DNA from: Ruegeria sp. HKCCA6707
Lineage (GTDB): Bacteria > Pseudomonadota > Alphaproteobacteria > Rhodobacterales > Rhodobacteraceae
Assembly: GCF_013033515.1 (NCBI RefSeq)
Contig: NZ_WQEG01000001.1
Location: 62,001-126,000, forward strand
Length of the DNA: 64,000 nt
Direction of reading: 5' to 3'
The notes under the pieces are model-generated. The model was not told the origin of the DNA. It saw only the letters and a program-made list of their open reading frames with translations, and did no database searches. Positions 17,240-26,216 of the stretch are shown in pieces. Each line of letters starts with the position of its first letter. Within the stretch, counting starts at the first letter, position 1. The position numbers and the translations under genes were made by a program.

Positions 17240-17914
17240 TCAGTCGTCGCGCGACACGACCAGTCTCAGATGACGGCCTGCCGGACGAAATTCGCTCCGG
17301 TCTTCGGCAAAACCTGGTTCCGGTTCACTGACCTTCTGCGGCGGGCGCTGCACGTCCGAGACATTGCGAATGTGATCGCCTGTCAATGTGAAGCGGCGCG
17401 GTGTTGTGCCGATAACCCCGTCACTGACCATCACCCCCAGAATGCGACTGATATCCCCCAAATCGCTTTTCAAAGGCAGCAGGATCATACGTGCATGCAA
17501 GCTGGTGCGCCCAAGTTTGCCTTTCGAGATCATGCTCAGCTCGGCCACGGCGGGAGCGGCAAAGACACGTTCCAGATGAGCTGTAATCTGGTCCCGCGAT
17601 GCTGGGTCGAAGAAGGCTGTCATCGGCATGCCGCGCACTTCCATCCCCGCCAGTTTGTTCAGATGGCTACCCGCAAGGCGAAACCGGGCGAGACCGGGGG
17701 CGATGCGTTCGAGAATGAAAGTGTATTCAAGAATATTCTCAAGCCCACGCGGATCGATCTGGGAACGCATCGGCACCGCATTGCCGGTTAGCAATACGGT
17801 CCAATACGCTTCGGCCTGACGAATTGGGGACAGGCTACGCCCACTGTCAAAGCGGTCCATCGCAACGATTTTTCCCGATTCCTGTCGGGGCTCACTCCCA
17901 AAAAAAGAACTCAT
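17240..17914 (-). CDS. PAS-domain (PAS_5 type) protein
   Basis: 224-residue cytoplasmic protein of the PAS_5 family frequent in Rhodobacterales and Rhizobiales. The core (about residues 28-150) has the pattern AEAYWTVLLTGNAVPMRSQIDPRG, ILERIAPGLARFRLAGSHL, and GMEVRGMPMTAFFDP. The last 60 residues are polar and probably disordered. No output domain is visible, so it may act as a stand-alone sensor or adaptor. Upstream lies a CtrA-type site at 18040-18054, 126 bp before the start. Function unknown. Confidence 0.8.
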   Translation of the reverse strand: MSSFFGSEPRQESGKIVAMDRFDSGRSLSPIRQAEAYWTVLLTGNAVPMRSQIDPRGLENILEYTFILERIAPGLARFRLAGSHLNKLAGMEVRGMPMTAFFDPASRDQITAHLERVFAAPAVAELSMISKGKLGRTSLHARMILLPLKSDLGDISRILGVMVSDGVIGTTPRRFTLTGDHIRNVSDVQRPPQKVSEPEPGFAEDRSEFRPAGRHLRLVVSRDD

Positions 17915-18156
17915 TTTCCAACCTTTACGTCAATCCAAGCCGTTTTTCCTAAAATGCCGCATACTGGTCAGAGGTCTTGGCAGCACGGCTTAGGTTTCCA
18001 CCAGATTGACAGGGGTTAATACAATTTTGGAGGAAATCTTTAACGAATGGTTAACCCAACACGGTAATGCAGAGACTGAGCGGGGCCTTGCTCTTGGTGG
18101 CCTGATGGCATTAGGTGCGTCCGATGCGGGGCGATGCGTTGCGAAAAGGGACATAC
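17915..18156. other. Divergent promoter region of the PAS gene and yicC
   Basis: 242 bp without a supported protein gene. Its notable content is the CtrA-type site at 18040-18054. A GGAGG at 18029-18033 is followed by an ATG only after 13 bases (six-codon frame), which I do not regard as a gene. Promoters of both neighbours must be here. Confidence 0.55.
18040..18054. promoter_or_regulatory. Full CtrA-type binding site TTAA-N7-TTAA
   Basis: TTAA CGAATGG TTAA followed by CC matches the Caulobacter CtrA consensus TTAA-N7-TTAAC exactly in both half-sites and spacing. It lies between divergent promoters, 103 bp before the yicC start and 126 bp before the PAS-protein start. The ChpT phosphotransferase that feeds CtrA is encoded at 41201. 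Confidence 0.6.
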
Positions 18157-19047
18157 ATGATCAGATCCATGACCGGTTTTGCTGCTGGAAAAGGCGCGTT
18201 TGGCCCTCATTCCTGGAGCTGGGAATTGCGCAGCGTGAACGGCAAGGGGCTGGATATGCGCTTGCGTCTGCCCGACTGGCTGACCGGGCTGGAGGCAGCA
18301 TTGCGGGCCGAGCTGACGCGCAATGTCAACCGCGGTAACGTTACACTGTCTTTGCGGGTCAGCCGGGAAGAAACTGCAACTGATCTGCGGCTGAATATCC
18401 CTGCAATGGAAGCGGCGCTTGAGGCCATTGCGCGCACCGAGCAGATGGCCAATGCCCATGGCGTCACGCTGGCGCAATCGCGGGCAAGCGACCTCCTGTC
18501 CCTGCGGGGCATGATGGAGGCTGGAAGCGAAGACGATGACGCAGCGCCGTTGGTGGAACAGCTCAAGTCTGAATTCGGGCCCCTTTTGGCGGCGTTTCTT
18601 GAAATGCGCCAAACCGAAGGGCAGGCGCTTGCCGCGATCCTCGCCGATCAACTGAACCGGATTGCCGAACTCACCCAGGCGGCTGCGGGTCTGGCTGAAC
18701 AGCGACGAGGCGAGATGGAACAGAACCTGCGCGCCAATCTGGCCCGCGTTCTGGACAACAGTCAGGGAGCGGATGAGGATCGGGTGGCGCAGGAACTTGC
18801 CCTGATCGCCGTTAAAGCCGACATCACAGAAGAGATTGACCGGCTGGCCGCCCATGTGGAGGCCGCTCGGGATCTGTTGCAACAGGATGGTCCGGTGGGG
18901 CGTAAGCTTGATTTCCTGATGCAGGAGTTCAATCGTGAGGCCAACACGCTGTGTTCAAAGTCGCAAAACGCCGAGCTGACCGCCGTTGGTCTGGAGCTTA
19001 AGGCCGTCATTGATCAGATGCGCGAGCAAGTGCAGAACGTAGAATAG
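18157..19047 (+). CDS. yicC: YicC family endoribonuclease
   Basis: 296-residue YicC protein; the E. coli relative is an endoribonuclease that helps degrade the small RNA RyhB. N-terminal MIRSMTGFA and [19 protein letters not shown] are the family hallmark, and the C-terminal DUF1732 region ends in [32 protein letters not shown]. The longest frame starts at 18115, but ATG 18157 gives the canonical N-terminus. Position directly before gmk (17 bp) is the conserved arrangement across proteobacteria. Confidence 0.92.
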   Translation: MIRSMTGFAAGKGAFGPHSWSWELRSVNGKGLDMRLRLPDWLTGLEAALRAELTRNVNRGNVTLSLRVSREETATDLRLNIPAMEAALEAIARTEQMANAHGVTLAQSRASDLLSLRGMMEAGSEDDDAAPLVEQLKSEFGPLLAAFLEMRQTEGQALAAILADQLNRIAELTQAAAGLAEQRRGEMEQNLRANLARVLDNSQGADEDRVAQELALIAVKADITEEIDRLAAHVEAARDLLQQDGPVGRKLDFLMQEFNREANTLCSKSQNAELTAVGLELKAVIDQMREQVQNVE

Positions 19048-19064
19048 AAGCAGGAACGGAAACG

Positions 19065-19706
19065 ATGGCTGATCGCCGAGGTCTTTTAATCATTCTGTCT
19101 TCGCCCTCGGGCGCGGGCAAATCCACTTTGGCCCGGCGACTGATGCAGTGGGACGATGGGTTGGAGTTCTCAATCTCGGCCACCACCCGCGCGCCGCGCC
19201 CGGGCGAAGCGCATGGGCGCGAATATTACTTTTTGACCGAAGAAGCGTTCAAACAGCAGGTGACCGACGGTCAGATGCTGGAACACGCGCATGTTTTTGG
19301 CAATTTCTATGGATCGCCGGTCGCTCCGGTGCGCGACTCGATCACCAGCGGCCGGGACGTTCTGTTCGACGTTGACTGGCAAGGGGATTTGCAGATCCGC
19401 AATTCGGATCTTGGCAAACACGCGCTGTCGATCTTTATTCTTCCGCCCTCGATCCCAGAATTGCGACGCAGGCTGGAAAGCCGGGGCCAGGACAGCGCAG
19501 ATGTGATCAGCAAGCGGATGCTCAAAAGCTGGGACGAAATCAGCCATTGGGGTTATTACGATTATGTTCTGGTGAATGATGATCTGGACGCGACCGAAGA
19601 AAAGCTGAAGACCATCATCAGCGCCGAACGGATGCGCCGAATCCAGCAACCCGCGCTGCAAGAGCATGTGCGCAAACTGCAGATGGAATTCGAGGAACAG
19701 TCGTGA
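19065..19706 (+). CDS. gmk: Guanylate kinase
   Basis: Phosphorylates GMP to GDP with ATP. 213 residues; P-loop [10 protein letters not shown], then [11 protein letters not shown] and [10 protein letters not shown] of the GMP-binding region, [12 protein letters not shown], and the lid arginines [11 protein letters not shown]. Cytoplasmic and essential in most bacteria. Follows yicC by 17 bp and its TGA overlaps the ATG of the gamma-carbonic anhydrase gene by one base. Confidence 0.96.
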   Translation: MADRRGLLIILSSPSGAGKSTLARRLMQWDDGLEFSISATTRAPRPGEAHGREYYFLTEEAFKQQVTDGQMLEHAHVFGNFYGSPVAPVRDSITSGRDVLFDVDWQGDLQIRNSDLGKHALSIFILPPSIPELRRRLESRGQDSADVISKRMLKSWDEISHWGYYDYVLVNDDLDATEEKLKTIISAERMRRIQQPALQEHVRKLQMEFEEQS

Positions 19707-20236
19707 TGCTTTACGCTCTGGGCGATGACGCGCCGCAGATACACGACGACACTTGGGTCGCGCCCGACGCCAATCTGATCGGCAAAGTGGTGCTGGAGCA
19801 GGGCGCCTCGGTCTGGTTTGGCTGCACCTTGCGCGCGGACCATGAAGAGATCCGGGTGGGTGCCGGCAGCAATGTGCAGGAAAACTGTGTGATGCATATC
19901 GATCCGGGCTATCCGCTGAGCATCGGCCAGAACTGCACCATCGGTCACAAGGTCATGCTGCACGGTTGCACGATCGGCGATAACAGCCTGATCGGCATGG
20001 GTGCGATTGTGCTGAACGGTGCCAGGATCGGGCGCAATTGCCTGATCGGGGCAGGGGCGCTGATAACCGAAGGCAAAGAGATCCCCGACAATTCGCTGGT
20101 CATGGGAGCGCCGGGCAAGGTCGTGCGTCAGTTGGACGAGGCCGCCGCCCAGCGCTTGACGCAAAGCGCGCTGCATTATCAGCAGAACATGCGGAAGTTT
20201 CGTGACACCCTCACAAAGGTCTCGACAGACGCCTAA
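19706..20236 (+). CDS. Gamma-class carbonic anhydrase-like hexapeptide protein
   Basis: 176-residue left-handed beta-helix protein of the YrdA/CaiE/PaaY gamma-carbonic anhydrase-like family. Metal-ligand type His are present in CVMHIDPG and GHKVMLHGCTIGD, and CTLRADHEEIRVGAGSNVQENC matches the active-site strip. A GTG at 19703 is possible, but ATG 19706 overlaps the gmk stop (TGATG) and is preferred. Many members show weak or no carbonic anhydrase activity. Followed 18 bp later by phoR. Confidence 0.88.
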   Translation: MLYALGDDAPQIHDDTWVAPDANLIGKVVLEQGASVWFGCTLRADHEEIRVGAGSNVQENCVMHIDPGYPLSIGQNCTIGHKVMLHGCTIGDNSLIGMGAIVLNGARIGRNCLIGAGALITEGKEIPDNSLVMGAPGKVVRQLDEAAAQRLTQSALHYQQNMRKFRDTLTKVSTDA

Positions 20237-20254
20237 CGCATCAAAGGCATAATC

Positions 20255-21301
20255 ATGTCCCAAGACCTGACCGAAGAATTTGTTTCAGCGCTTCCGTTGC
20301 CCGCTTTGATGGTCGATCAGACCGAACGCATCATCGCGGCCAATGCGGATGCGACGACCATTCTGGGGCAGAACATCACCGGTCGCCATTTCGCCACCAT
20401 CCTGCGTCAGCCGCTGGTGATCGAGGCGATCGAACAAAGCCTGCGCAGCAAGGGCAAAGCGAAAGCGCGCCATCTGACAAATGATGGGGCGCAGGATGTG
20501 ACGTTTGAGGTTGAATGTCGCTATCTGAACGGTGTTGGCGCGGTTTCGGGCGGGGCGGCGCTGGTGGTGTTTCAGGATGTGACCCATCTGGAACAGGCCA
20601 GCCAGATGCGGCGCGATTTCGTGGCCAATGTCAGCCACGAGCTGCGCACGCCTCTGACAGCGCTGATGGGGTTTATCGAAACCCTGCGCGGCCCGGCTAA
20701 GGAAGACGCGGTCGCGCGCGAGCGGTTCTTGCAGATCATGGAAGATGAGGCGAACCGGATGAACCGTCTGGTTGGGGATCTTCTGTCGCTCAACCGGGTC
20801 GAAAGCGAAGAACGGGTCCGTCCGAAGGAACAGCTTGAGCTGACGGGTTTGCTGCAATCCACCATCAATACGCTGCGGCCTTTGGCGGATGACGCCGACG
20901 TTAAACTGATACTGACCGCCCCCGATGATCCTGTGCTGATCCCCGGCGACAGCGATCAATTGCGCCAGGTCTTCACCAACCTGATCGAAAACGGGATCAA
21001 ATATGGTGGGTCCGGTGGCAGCGTCGAATTGAAGCTGCGCGTCTTTGAGCGCGACACGGCGATGCGTGGCCCAGCGGTGCGCGTGCAGATCGTCGACAAG
21101 GGGCCGGGCATTGATTCTGTCCATCTGCCGCGCCTGACCGAACGCTTCTATCGCGCCGACAGCCACCGGTCACGCCAACTTGGCGGCACCGGTTTGGGGC
21201 TGGCCATCGTCAAACACATCGTCAACCGACATCGCGGTCGGTTGCGGGTGGAAAGCGATCTGGGCAAGGGTTCGGTTTTCACCGTGATCCTGCCCCGCTG
21301 A
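20255..21301 (+). CDS. phoR: Phosphate regulon sensor histidine kinase PhoR (no membrane segment)
   Basis: 348-residue histidine kinase that would phosphorylate PhoB. A PAS domain (about 12-110) is followed by HisKA with the phospho-acceptor His128 in VSHELRTPLT, and a HATPase domain with N-box NLIENGIKYGG, G1 DKGPGID and G2 GGTGLGLAIVKH. Unlike E. coli PhoR, no hydrophobic N-terminal segment is visible, so the protein looks cytosolic and would sense through PhoU/PstSCAB contacts. Upstream of pstS, with the Pho box in between; phoB lies at the far end of the cluster. Confidence 0.92.
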   Translation: MSQDLTEEFVSALPLPALMVDQTERIIAANADATTILGQNITGRHFATILRQPLVIEAIEQSLRSKGKAKARHLTNDGAQDVTFEVECRYLNGVGAVSGGAALVVFQDVTHLEQASQMRRDFVANVSHELRTPLTALMGFIETLRGPAKEDAVARERFLQIMEDEANRMNRLVGDLLSLNRVESEERVRPKEQLELTGLLQSTINTLRPLADDADVKLILTAPDDPVLIPGDSDQLRQVFTNLIENGIKYGGSGGSVELKLRVFERDTAMRGPAVRVQIVDKGPGIDSVHLPRLTERFYRADSHRSRQLGGTGLGLAIVKHIVNRHRGRLRVESDLGKGSVFTVILPR

Positions 21302-21344
21302 GCCGTCGCATCTTTTGTGACAAAAAATGCGCGAAAAACGCGAT

Positions 21345-21373
21345 CTGTCATGAAACTGTTACATAGCTGTCAC
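21345..21373 (+). promoter_or_regulatory. Pho box with three direct repeats before pstS
   Basis: Three 7-base repeats, CTGTCAT, CTGTTAC and CTGTCAC, start at 21345, 21356 and 21367, exactly 11 bases apart, the helical repeat bound by PhoB dimers. The array ends 83 bp before the pstS ATG. A further GTGACA-like element sits at 21316-21322. I could not place the -10 hexamer confidently. Confidence 0.88.
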
Positions 21374-21456
21374 AAAAGGCTTACGAGCGCGATTTAGGGC
21401 TGCGCTCAAGATCATCATGGGGGTGATCACAACACTTTTCTATCAAGGAGACTGGA

Positions 21457-22497
21457 ATGTCCTTTGTAAAACTGTCGGCCTCGGCTCTGGCCATCGCTGC
21501 CGTTTCGGCCACTGCTGCTGCTGCGCGTGACAATGTTCAAGTCGCGGGTTCGTCGACCGTCCTGCCTTACGCTTCGATCGTTGCGGAACTGTTTGGTGAA
21601 AACACTGACTTCCCGACACCCGTTGTCGAATCGGGTGGCTCTTCCGCTGGTCTGAAGCGTTTCTGCGAAGGTGTTGGTGAGAACACCATCGACGTGGCAA
21701 ATGCTTCGCGTGCAATCCGCGAAAAAGAGATCAAGGCCTGCGCCGAAAACGGTGTGACCGACATCATGGAAGTCCGCATCGGCTATGACGGCATCGTGTT
21801 CGCCAGCCAGCAGACCGGTCCGGCCTTCAACGCGTTCGAGCCTTCGGACATCTTCAACGCCCTGGGCGCGAAGGTTCTGAAAGACGGCGAAGTTGTTGAT
21901 AACCCTTACAACACTTGGGCCGAGTTCAACCCGGACCTGCCTGATGTTGAAATCGCAGGCTTCATCCCGGGCACCAAGCACGGCACCCGTGAAGTGTTCG
22001 AAGAAAAAGTTCTGCTGATCGGCTGTGAAGCAACCGGCGCGATGCAGGCCATGATCGATGGCGGCATGAGCGAAGATGACGCGGAAGATGCATGTCTGGC
22101 CGTTCGCACCGATGGCAAGTCGGTCGATATCGACGGTGACTATACCGAGACACTGGCCCGCATCGACACCAACCCCAACGGCATCGGCGTGTTCGGTCTG
22201 GCGTTTTATGAGAACAACACCGACAAGCTGAAAGTGGGCACCATGTCGGGTGTTGCGCCTTCGACCGAGACCATCTCGACCGGTGAATACCCCGTTTCGC
22301 GCCCGCTGTTCTTCTACGTCAAGAAAGCGCATATCGGCGTGATCCCCGGCCTGAAAGAATACGCTCAGTTCTTTACTGCTGACGAAATCGCAGGTCCGTC
22401 GGGTCCTCTGGCCAACTATGGCCTGGTGGCAGACCCTGAGCTGGCGAAAACTCAGGAAGCGATCAACAACGAAGTGACCATGGGTTCGGGCAGCTAA
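21457..22497 (+). CDS. pstS: Phosphate ABC transporter substrate-binding protein PstS
   Basis: 346-residue periplasmic phosphate-binding protein. Signal peptide (about residues 1-22, ending AAAA) precedes DNVQVAGSSTVLPYASIVAE, whose AGSST loop binds phosphate, followed by GGSSAGLKRFCEG and NASRAIREKE. Cys pairs at CEATGAM/DACLAV may form disulfides. GGAG lies 8 bases before the ATG. First gene under the Pho box; a hairpin after the stop likely limits transcription into pstC so that PstS is in excess. Confidence 0.95.
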   Translation: MSFVKLSASALAIAAVSATAAAARDNVQVAGSSTVLPYASIVAELFGENTDFPTPVVESGGSSAGLKRFCEGVGENTIDVANASRAIREKEIKACAENGVTDIMEVRIGYDGIVFASQQTGPAFNAFEPSDIFNALGAKVLKDGEVVDNPYNTWAEFNPDLPDVEIAGFIPGTKHGTREVFEEKVLLIGCEATGAMQAMIDGGMSEDDAEDACLAVRTDGKSVDIDGDYTETLARIDTNPNGIGVFGLAFYENNTDKLKVGTMSGVAPSTETISTGEYPVSRPLFFYVKKAHIGVIPGLKEYAQFFTADEIAGPSGPLANYGLVADPELAKTQEAINNEVTMGSGS

Positions 22498-22520
22498 GCC
22501 TGATGATGGTTTGACGGTTT

Positions 22521-22550
22521 GGGGGCGGCGGACAGTCGCCCCCTTCTGTG
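22521..22550 (+). terminator. Attenuating hairpin between pstS and pstC
   Basis: Stem GGGGGCG/CGCCCCC with a 9-base loop and a modest T-rich tail (TTCTGTGTCTTT). Position between an abundant binding-protein gene and its permease genes suggests partial termination rather than an operon end. Confidence 0.65.
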
Positions 22551-22589
22551 TCTTTCTAAAGTCTCTCAACCGAGAGCAACGGGGGTGTC

Positions 22590-24062
22590 ATGCCAATAGC
22601 TTGGCTTATACTGATCGTGCTGGCGATTGCGGCGGTCGGATATGTTCTGGGACGATCACGCGCTTTGCAAAGTGCCGGCGGGGACAGCCGGGGTTTGCAT
22701 TCTCTGCCGGTTTTTTACGGCACCAATGTTGCACTCAAAACCGTTGTGCCAGCCTTTGGGTTGTTGATCCTGTGGCTGCTGGCACAGCCTCTCTTCGTGA
22801 ATTCTCAAATCTCGGACATGATCCCGGAAAGCGCCATCAAGGAAGGCTCATCGCGTAGCCTGGTTATGGCCGAAGTTCGACGCACAGCGTCTGGGTTGGA
22901 CAATGCTGTTGCCCAGGGCACGTTGTCCGAAACAGCAGCAAACAACGCAGATGCCGATGTCAGCGAATTGACGCAGATTTTGAAAGATGCCGGACAGGTC
23001 GTTACCTCGGATATTTCTCAGCCGGTCTTGAATGCTGCTCAGCGCTATCGCCTGATGAACGCGACCGGCTATACGATCATGTCCTTCGTGGTTTTGTTTG
23101 TCGCTTTGATCGGCGCCGCTGCAGGTTGGTTGCAGACCAATGCCGACTATCGCGCCCGCAACGTGGTCGAGCAGGGTGTGGGCGTTTTGCTGCTGGCCGC
23201 TGCATCCATCGCCATTCTGACAACGGTCGGTATCGTGCTTTCTCTGGTGTTCAACACCTGGGAGTTCTTCAAGCTTTACCCCGCCACGGATTTCTTCTTT
23301 GGCCTGACCTGGTCGCCCAGCTTTTCAGGGCGCGGAGGCCTGTCCGAGTTGGGGATCATCCCGCTGCTGTGGGGTACGCTCTATATCTCGTTCGTGGCGC
23401 TTCTGGTGGCCGTGCCCATCGGCTTGTTCGCCGCGATCTACCTCAGCGAATACGCCTCGCCGCGTGTCCGTTCGGTCGCCAAGCCGATGCTTGAGGTGCT
23501 GGCCGGTATCCCCACCATCGTCTACGGGCTTTTTGCCTTGCTGACAGTGGGTCCGCTGCTGCTGAACATCTTTGGTGCCGATGGTCTGGGCTGGATGAAA
23601 GCCGGGACCGCGGTGATGACGGCGGGTGTCGTCATGGGGATCATGTTGATCCCGTTTGTGTCGTCGCTGTCGGATGACATCATCAACGCGGTTCCGCAGG
23701 CCATGCGCGACGGGTCTTACGGTTTGGGCGCCACCCAGTCCGAGACCATTCGTCAGGTGGTGCTGCCCGCAGCTTTGCCGGGCATCGTCGGTGCCATCCT
23801 GTTGGCCGCATCACGCGCCATCGGCGAGACCATGATCGTGGTTCTGGGGGCGGGCGCGGCTGCGCGCCTCAGCCTCAACCCGTTTGAAGCGATGACAACC
23901 GTGACCGCCAAGATCGTCAGCCAGTTGACAGGCGATGCCGACTTTGCCTCGCCCGAGGCGCTGGTGGCCTTTGCCCTGGGCATGACACTGTTTGTTCTGA
24001 CCTTGGGGCTGAATGTCTTTGCCCTTTATATCGTGCGCAAATACCGGGAGCAGTACGAATGA
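22590..24062 (+). CDS. pstC: Phosphate ABC transporter permease PstC (long form)
   Basis: 490-residue membrane permease. The conserved ABC permease core occupies the C-terminal half (GTLYISFVALLVAVPIGLFA, the EAA-type loop QAMRDGSYGLGATQSETIRQ). The N-terminal ~200 residues add one membrane helix near the start, a periplasmic coil-rich segment (LSETAANNADADVSELTQIL) and another helix; this extended PstC is usual in alphaproteobacteria but absent from E. coli. Its TGA overlaps the pstA ATG (ATGA). Confidence 0.94.
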   Translation: MPIAWLILIVLAIAAVGYVLGRSRALQSAGGDSRGLHSLPVFYGTNVALKTVVPAFGLLILWLLAQPLFVNSQISDMIPESAIKEGSSRSLVMAEVRRTASGLDNAVAQGTLSETAANNADADVSELTQILKDAGQVVTSDISQPVLNAAQRYRLMNATGYTIMSFVVLFVALIGAAAGWLQTNADYRARNVVEQGVGVLLLAAASIAILTTVGIVLSLVFNTWEFFKLYPATDFFFGLTWSPSFSGRGGLSELGIIPLLWGTLYISFVALLVAVPIGLFAAIYLSEYASPRVRSVAKPMLEVLAGIPTIVYGLFALLTVGPLLLNIFGADGLGWMKAGTAVMTAGVVMGIMLIPFVSSLSDDIINAVPQAMRDGSYGLGATQSETIRQVVLPAALPGIVGAILLAASRAIGETMIVVLGAGAAARLSLNPFEAMTTVTAKIVSQLTGDADFASPEALVAFALGMTLFVLTLGLNVFALYIVRKYREQYE

Positions 24063-25390
24063 CCGACGCCAGCATGCAAAGCCCCGAAACCGGTCGCCAC
24101 GCAGCGTCTCTGACAGCAACCGATGCGCGTACGATCAAACGCGCGAAGGCCGAGAAACGGTTCCGCACCTATGGCATTGTCGCCATCGCAACCGGTCTGT
24201 TCTTTCTGGTGGTGTTGTTTGCCTCGATCCTGTCGCAGGGTATCCCGGCCTTTCAGCGCACGGTTGTCAGTGTCGACTTCACCCTGACCGAACAGCAGCG
24301 GGAAGAGGCCGAAAGCACCCTGTTCAAAACCAAAGCCTATTCCGATCTGTTCATCGCAGCCCTCAATAAAGAGCTGACAGAACGTGGGGTCGAAGTGGAT
24401 TTCGACGATGCCGCAATTGAGCGTCTGTTGGGTAAGGTTGGCGGCACGATCCGTACCTTCTATGCCGAAAACCCTGATCAGCTGGGGCAGCCGATCGAGT
24501 TTGATCTGGCCGCCTCCAGCCGCGTTGATGGATATTTCAAAGGCCGCGTGTCGCGTGACACGCTGCAAGACAGCCGCTTTCTGCAACTGAGCGACCTTGA
24601 TCTGGTCGATGCGCTGAAAGAGGCCGGAATCATCAAGCAGGGGTTCAACTGGCCCTTCATCACCGGTGCAGATTCAGGTGTGGACAACCCGGGCGGCGCG
24701 GGGATCGGGGCCTCGGTTGTGGGCTCGTTCTTCATGATGATGGTTGTGTTGGTCCTGTCCTTGCCCATCGGCGTTGCAGCATCAATCTATCTCGAAGAGT
24801 TCGCGCCACAGAACAAATTCACCGATCTGATCGAGGTGAACATCTCGAACCTGGCCGCAGTTCCGTCTATTGTGTTTGGTATTCTGGGTCTGGCCGTGTT
24901 CATTCAGTTCATGCACCTGCCGCAATCGGCACCTCTGGTCGGAGGGCTGGTGCTGACGCTGATGACCCTGCCCACAATCATCATCTCGACCCGCGCCTCG
25001 CTCAAGGCGGTGCCGCCATCGATCCGGGATGCAGCACTTGGGGTAGGGGCCTCGAAAATGCAGGCGGTGTTCCACCACGTGCTGCCGCTGGCCGCACCGG
25101 GTATTCTAACCGGCACAATCATTGGTCTGGCGCAAGCCTTGGGTGAAACCGCACCTCTGTTGCTAATTGGTATGGTTGGCTTTGTGGCCCGTGGATACCC
25201 TGATGGGTTCCTGGCGGGCTTTACCGAGCCGAACTCGGCCATGCCCGCACAGATCTATACCTGGGCCGCCCGCGCCGATGTGGGCTTTTACGAAAAAGCC
25301 TGGGGCGGGATCATCATTCTTTTGATGTTCCTGCTGACCATGAATATCATCGCAATTATCCTGCGCCGCCGCTTTGAACGCCGCTGGTAA
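24059..25390 (+). CDS. pstA: Phosphate ABC transporter permease PstA (long form)
   Basis: 443-residue permease partner of PstC. A cytoplasmic N-terminus of about 35 residues and one helix precede a roughly 150-residue periplasmic domain (through DLDLVDALKEAGIIKQGFNW), then the permease core with the EAA-type loop SIRDAALGVGASKMQAVFHH. As in PstC, the extension exceeds the E. coli protein (about 296 residues). Translationally coupled to pstC by a 4-bp overlap; pstB starts 12 bp later. Confidence 0.94.
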   Translation: MTDASMQSPETGRHAASLTATDARTIKRAKAEKRFRTYGIVAIATGLFFLVVLFASILSQGIPAFQRTVVSVDFTLTEQQREEAESTLFKTKAYSDLFIAALNKELTERGVEVDFDDAAIERLLGKVGGTIRTFYAENPDQLGQPIEFDLAASSRVDGYFKGRVSRDTLQDSRFLQLSDLDLVDALKEAGIIKQGFNWPFITGADSGVDNPGGAGIGASVVGSFFMMMVVLVLSLPIGVAASIYLEEFAPQNKFTDLIEVNISNLAAVPSIVFGILGLAVFIQFMHLPQSAPLVGGLVLTLMTLPTIIISTRASLKAVPPSIRDAALGVGASKMQAVFHHVLPLAAPGILTGTIIGLAQALGETAPLLLIGMVGFVARGYPDGFLAGFTEPNSAMPAQIYTWAARADVGFYEKAWGGIIILLMFLLTMNIIAIILRRRFERRW

Positions 25391-25402
25391 ATGGAGGCTA
25401 CA

Positions 25403-26200
25403 ATGAATGACATGACACGAGTGGAGAGAGCTGTGGACTCCCAAGACATCAAAATCAACGCCAAGAATGTTCAGGTGTTTTATGGCGAGACCCATGCGAT
25501 CAAGGACGTGAATGTCGATATCGAAGACAAGACCGTCACCGCCTTTATCGGCCCGTCGGGCTGCGGGAAGTCCACCTTCCTGCGCTGTCTGAACCGGATG
25601 AACGACACAATCGACATCTGCAAGGTCAAGGGTGACATTCTGCTGGACGGTGAAGACATCTATGACAAGCGGGTCGATCCGGTGCAGCTGCGCGCCAAGG
25701 TGGGGATGGTGTTTCAGAAACCCAACCCGTTCCCAAAGTCGATCTATGACAACGTGGCTTACGGCCCGCGCATCCACGGGCTGGCCAAGAACAAAGCCGA
25801 GCTGGACGAGATTGTCGAAAAATCCCTGCGCCGAGGTGCGATCTGGGATGAAGTCAAAGACCGCCTGGATGCTCCGGGGACTGGCCTGTCCGGTGGTCAG
25901 CAACAGCGTCTGTGCATTGCCCGTGCAGTCGCGACCGAACCCGAAGTGCTGTTGATGGACGAGCCTTGTTCCGCGCTGGACCCGATTGCAACTGCACAGG
26001 TCGAGGAACTGATCGACGAGCTGCGCGCGCGCTATTCGGTGGTCATCGTGACCCACTCGATGCAGCAGGCAGCACGGGTCAGCCAGAAGACGGCGTTTTT
26101 CCATCTGGGGAACCTGGTCGAGTTCGGTGAAACCGGGCAGATCTTTACCAACCCCGAAGACCCGCGCACTGAAAGCTACATCACAGGCCGGATCGGCTGA
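25403..26200 (+). CDS. pstB: Phosphate ABC transporter ATPase PstB
   Basis: 265-residue ATPase. Walker [20 protein letters not shown], signature [14 protein letters not shown], Walker [14 protein letters not shown] and H-loop VTHSMQQA are diagnostic for PstB. A start at 25391 directly after the pstA stop is possible, but GGAGG at 25394-25398 favours ATG 25403. Energises phosphate import through PstCA and takes part in PhoR signalling. Confidence 0.96.
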   Translation: MNDMTRVERAVDSQDIKINAKNVQVFYGETHAIKDVNVDIEDKTVTAFIGPSGCGKSTFLRCLNRMNDTIDICKVKGDILLDGEDIYDKRVDPVQLRAKVGMVFQKPNPFPKSIYDNVAYGPRIHGLAKNKAELDEIVEKSLRRGAIWDEVKDRLDAPGTGLSGGQQQRLCIARAVATEPEVLLMDEPCSALDPIATAQVEELIDELRARYSVVIVTHSMQQAARVSQKTAFFHLGNLVEFGETGQIFTNPEDPRTESYITGRIG

Positions 26201-26216
26201 GCACAGGTATTTTCCT

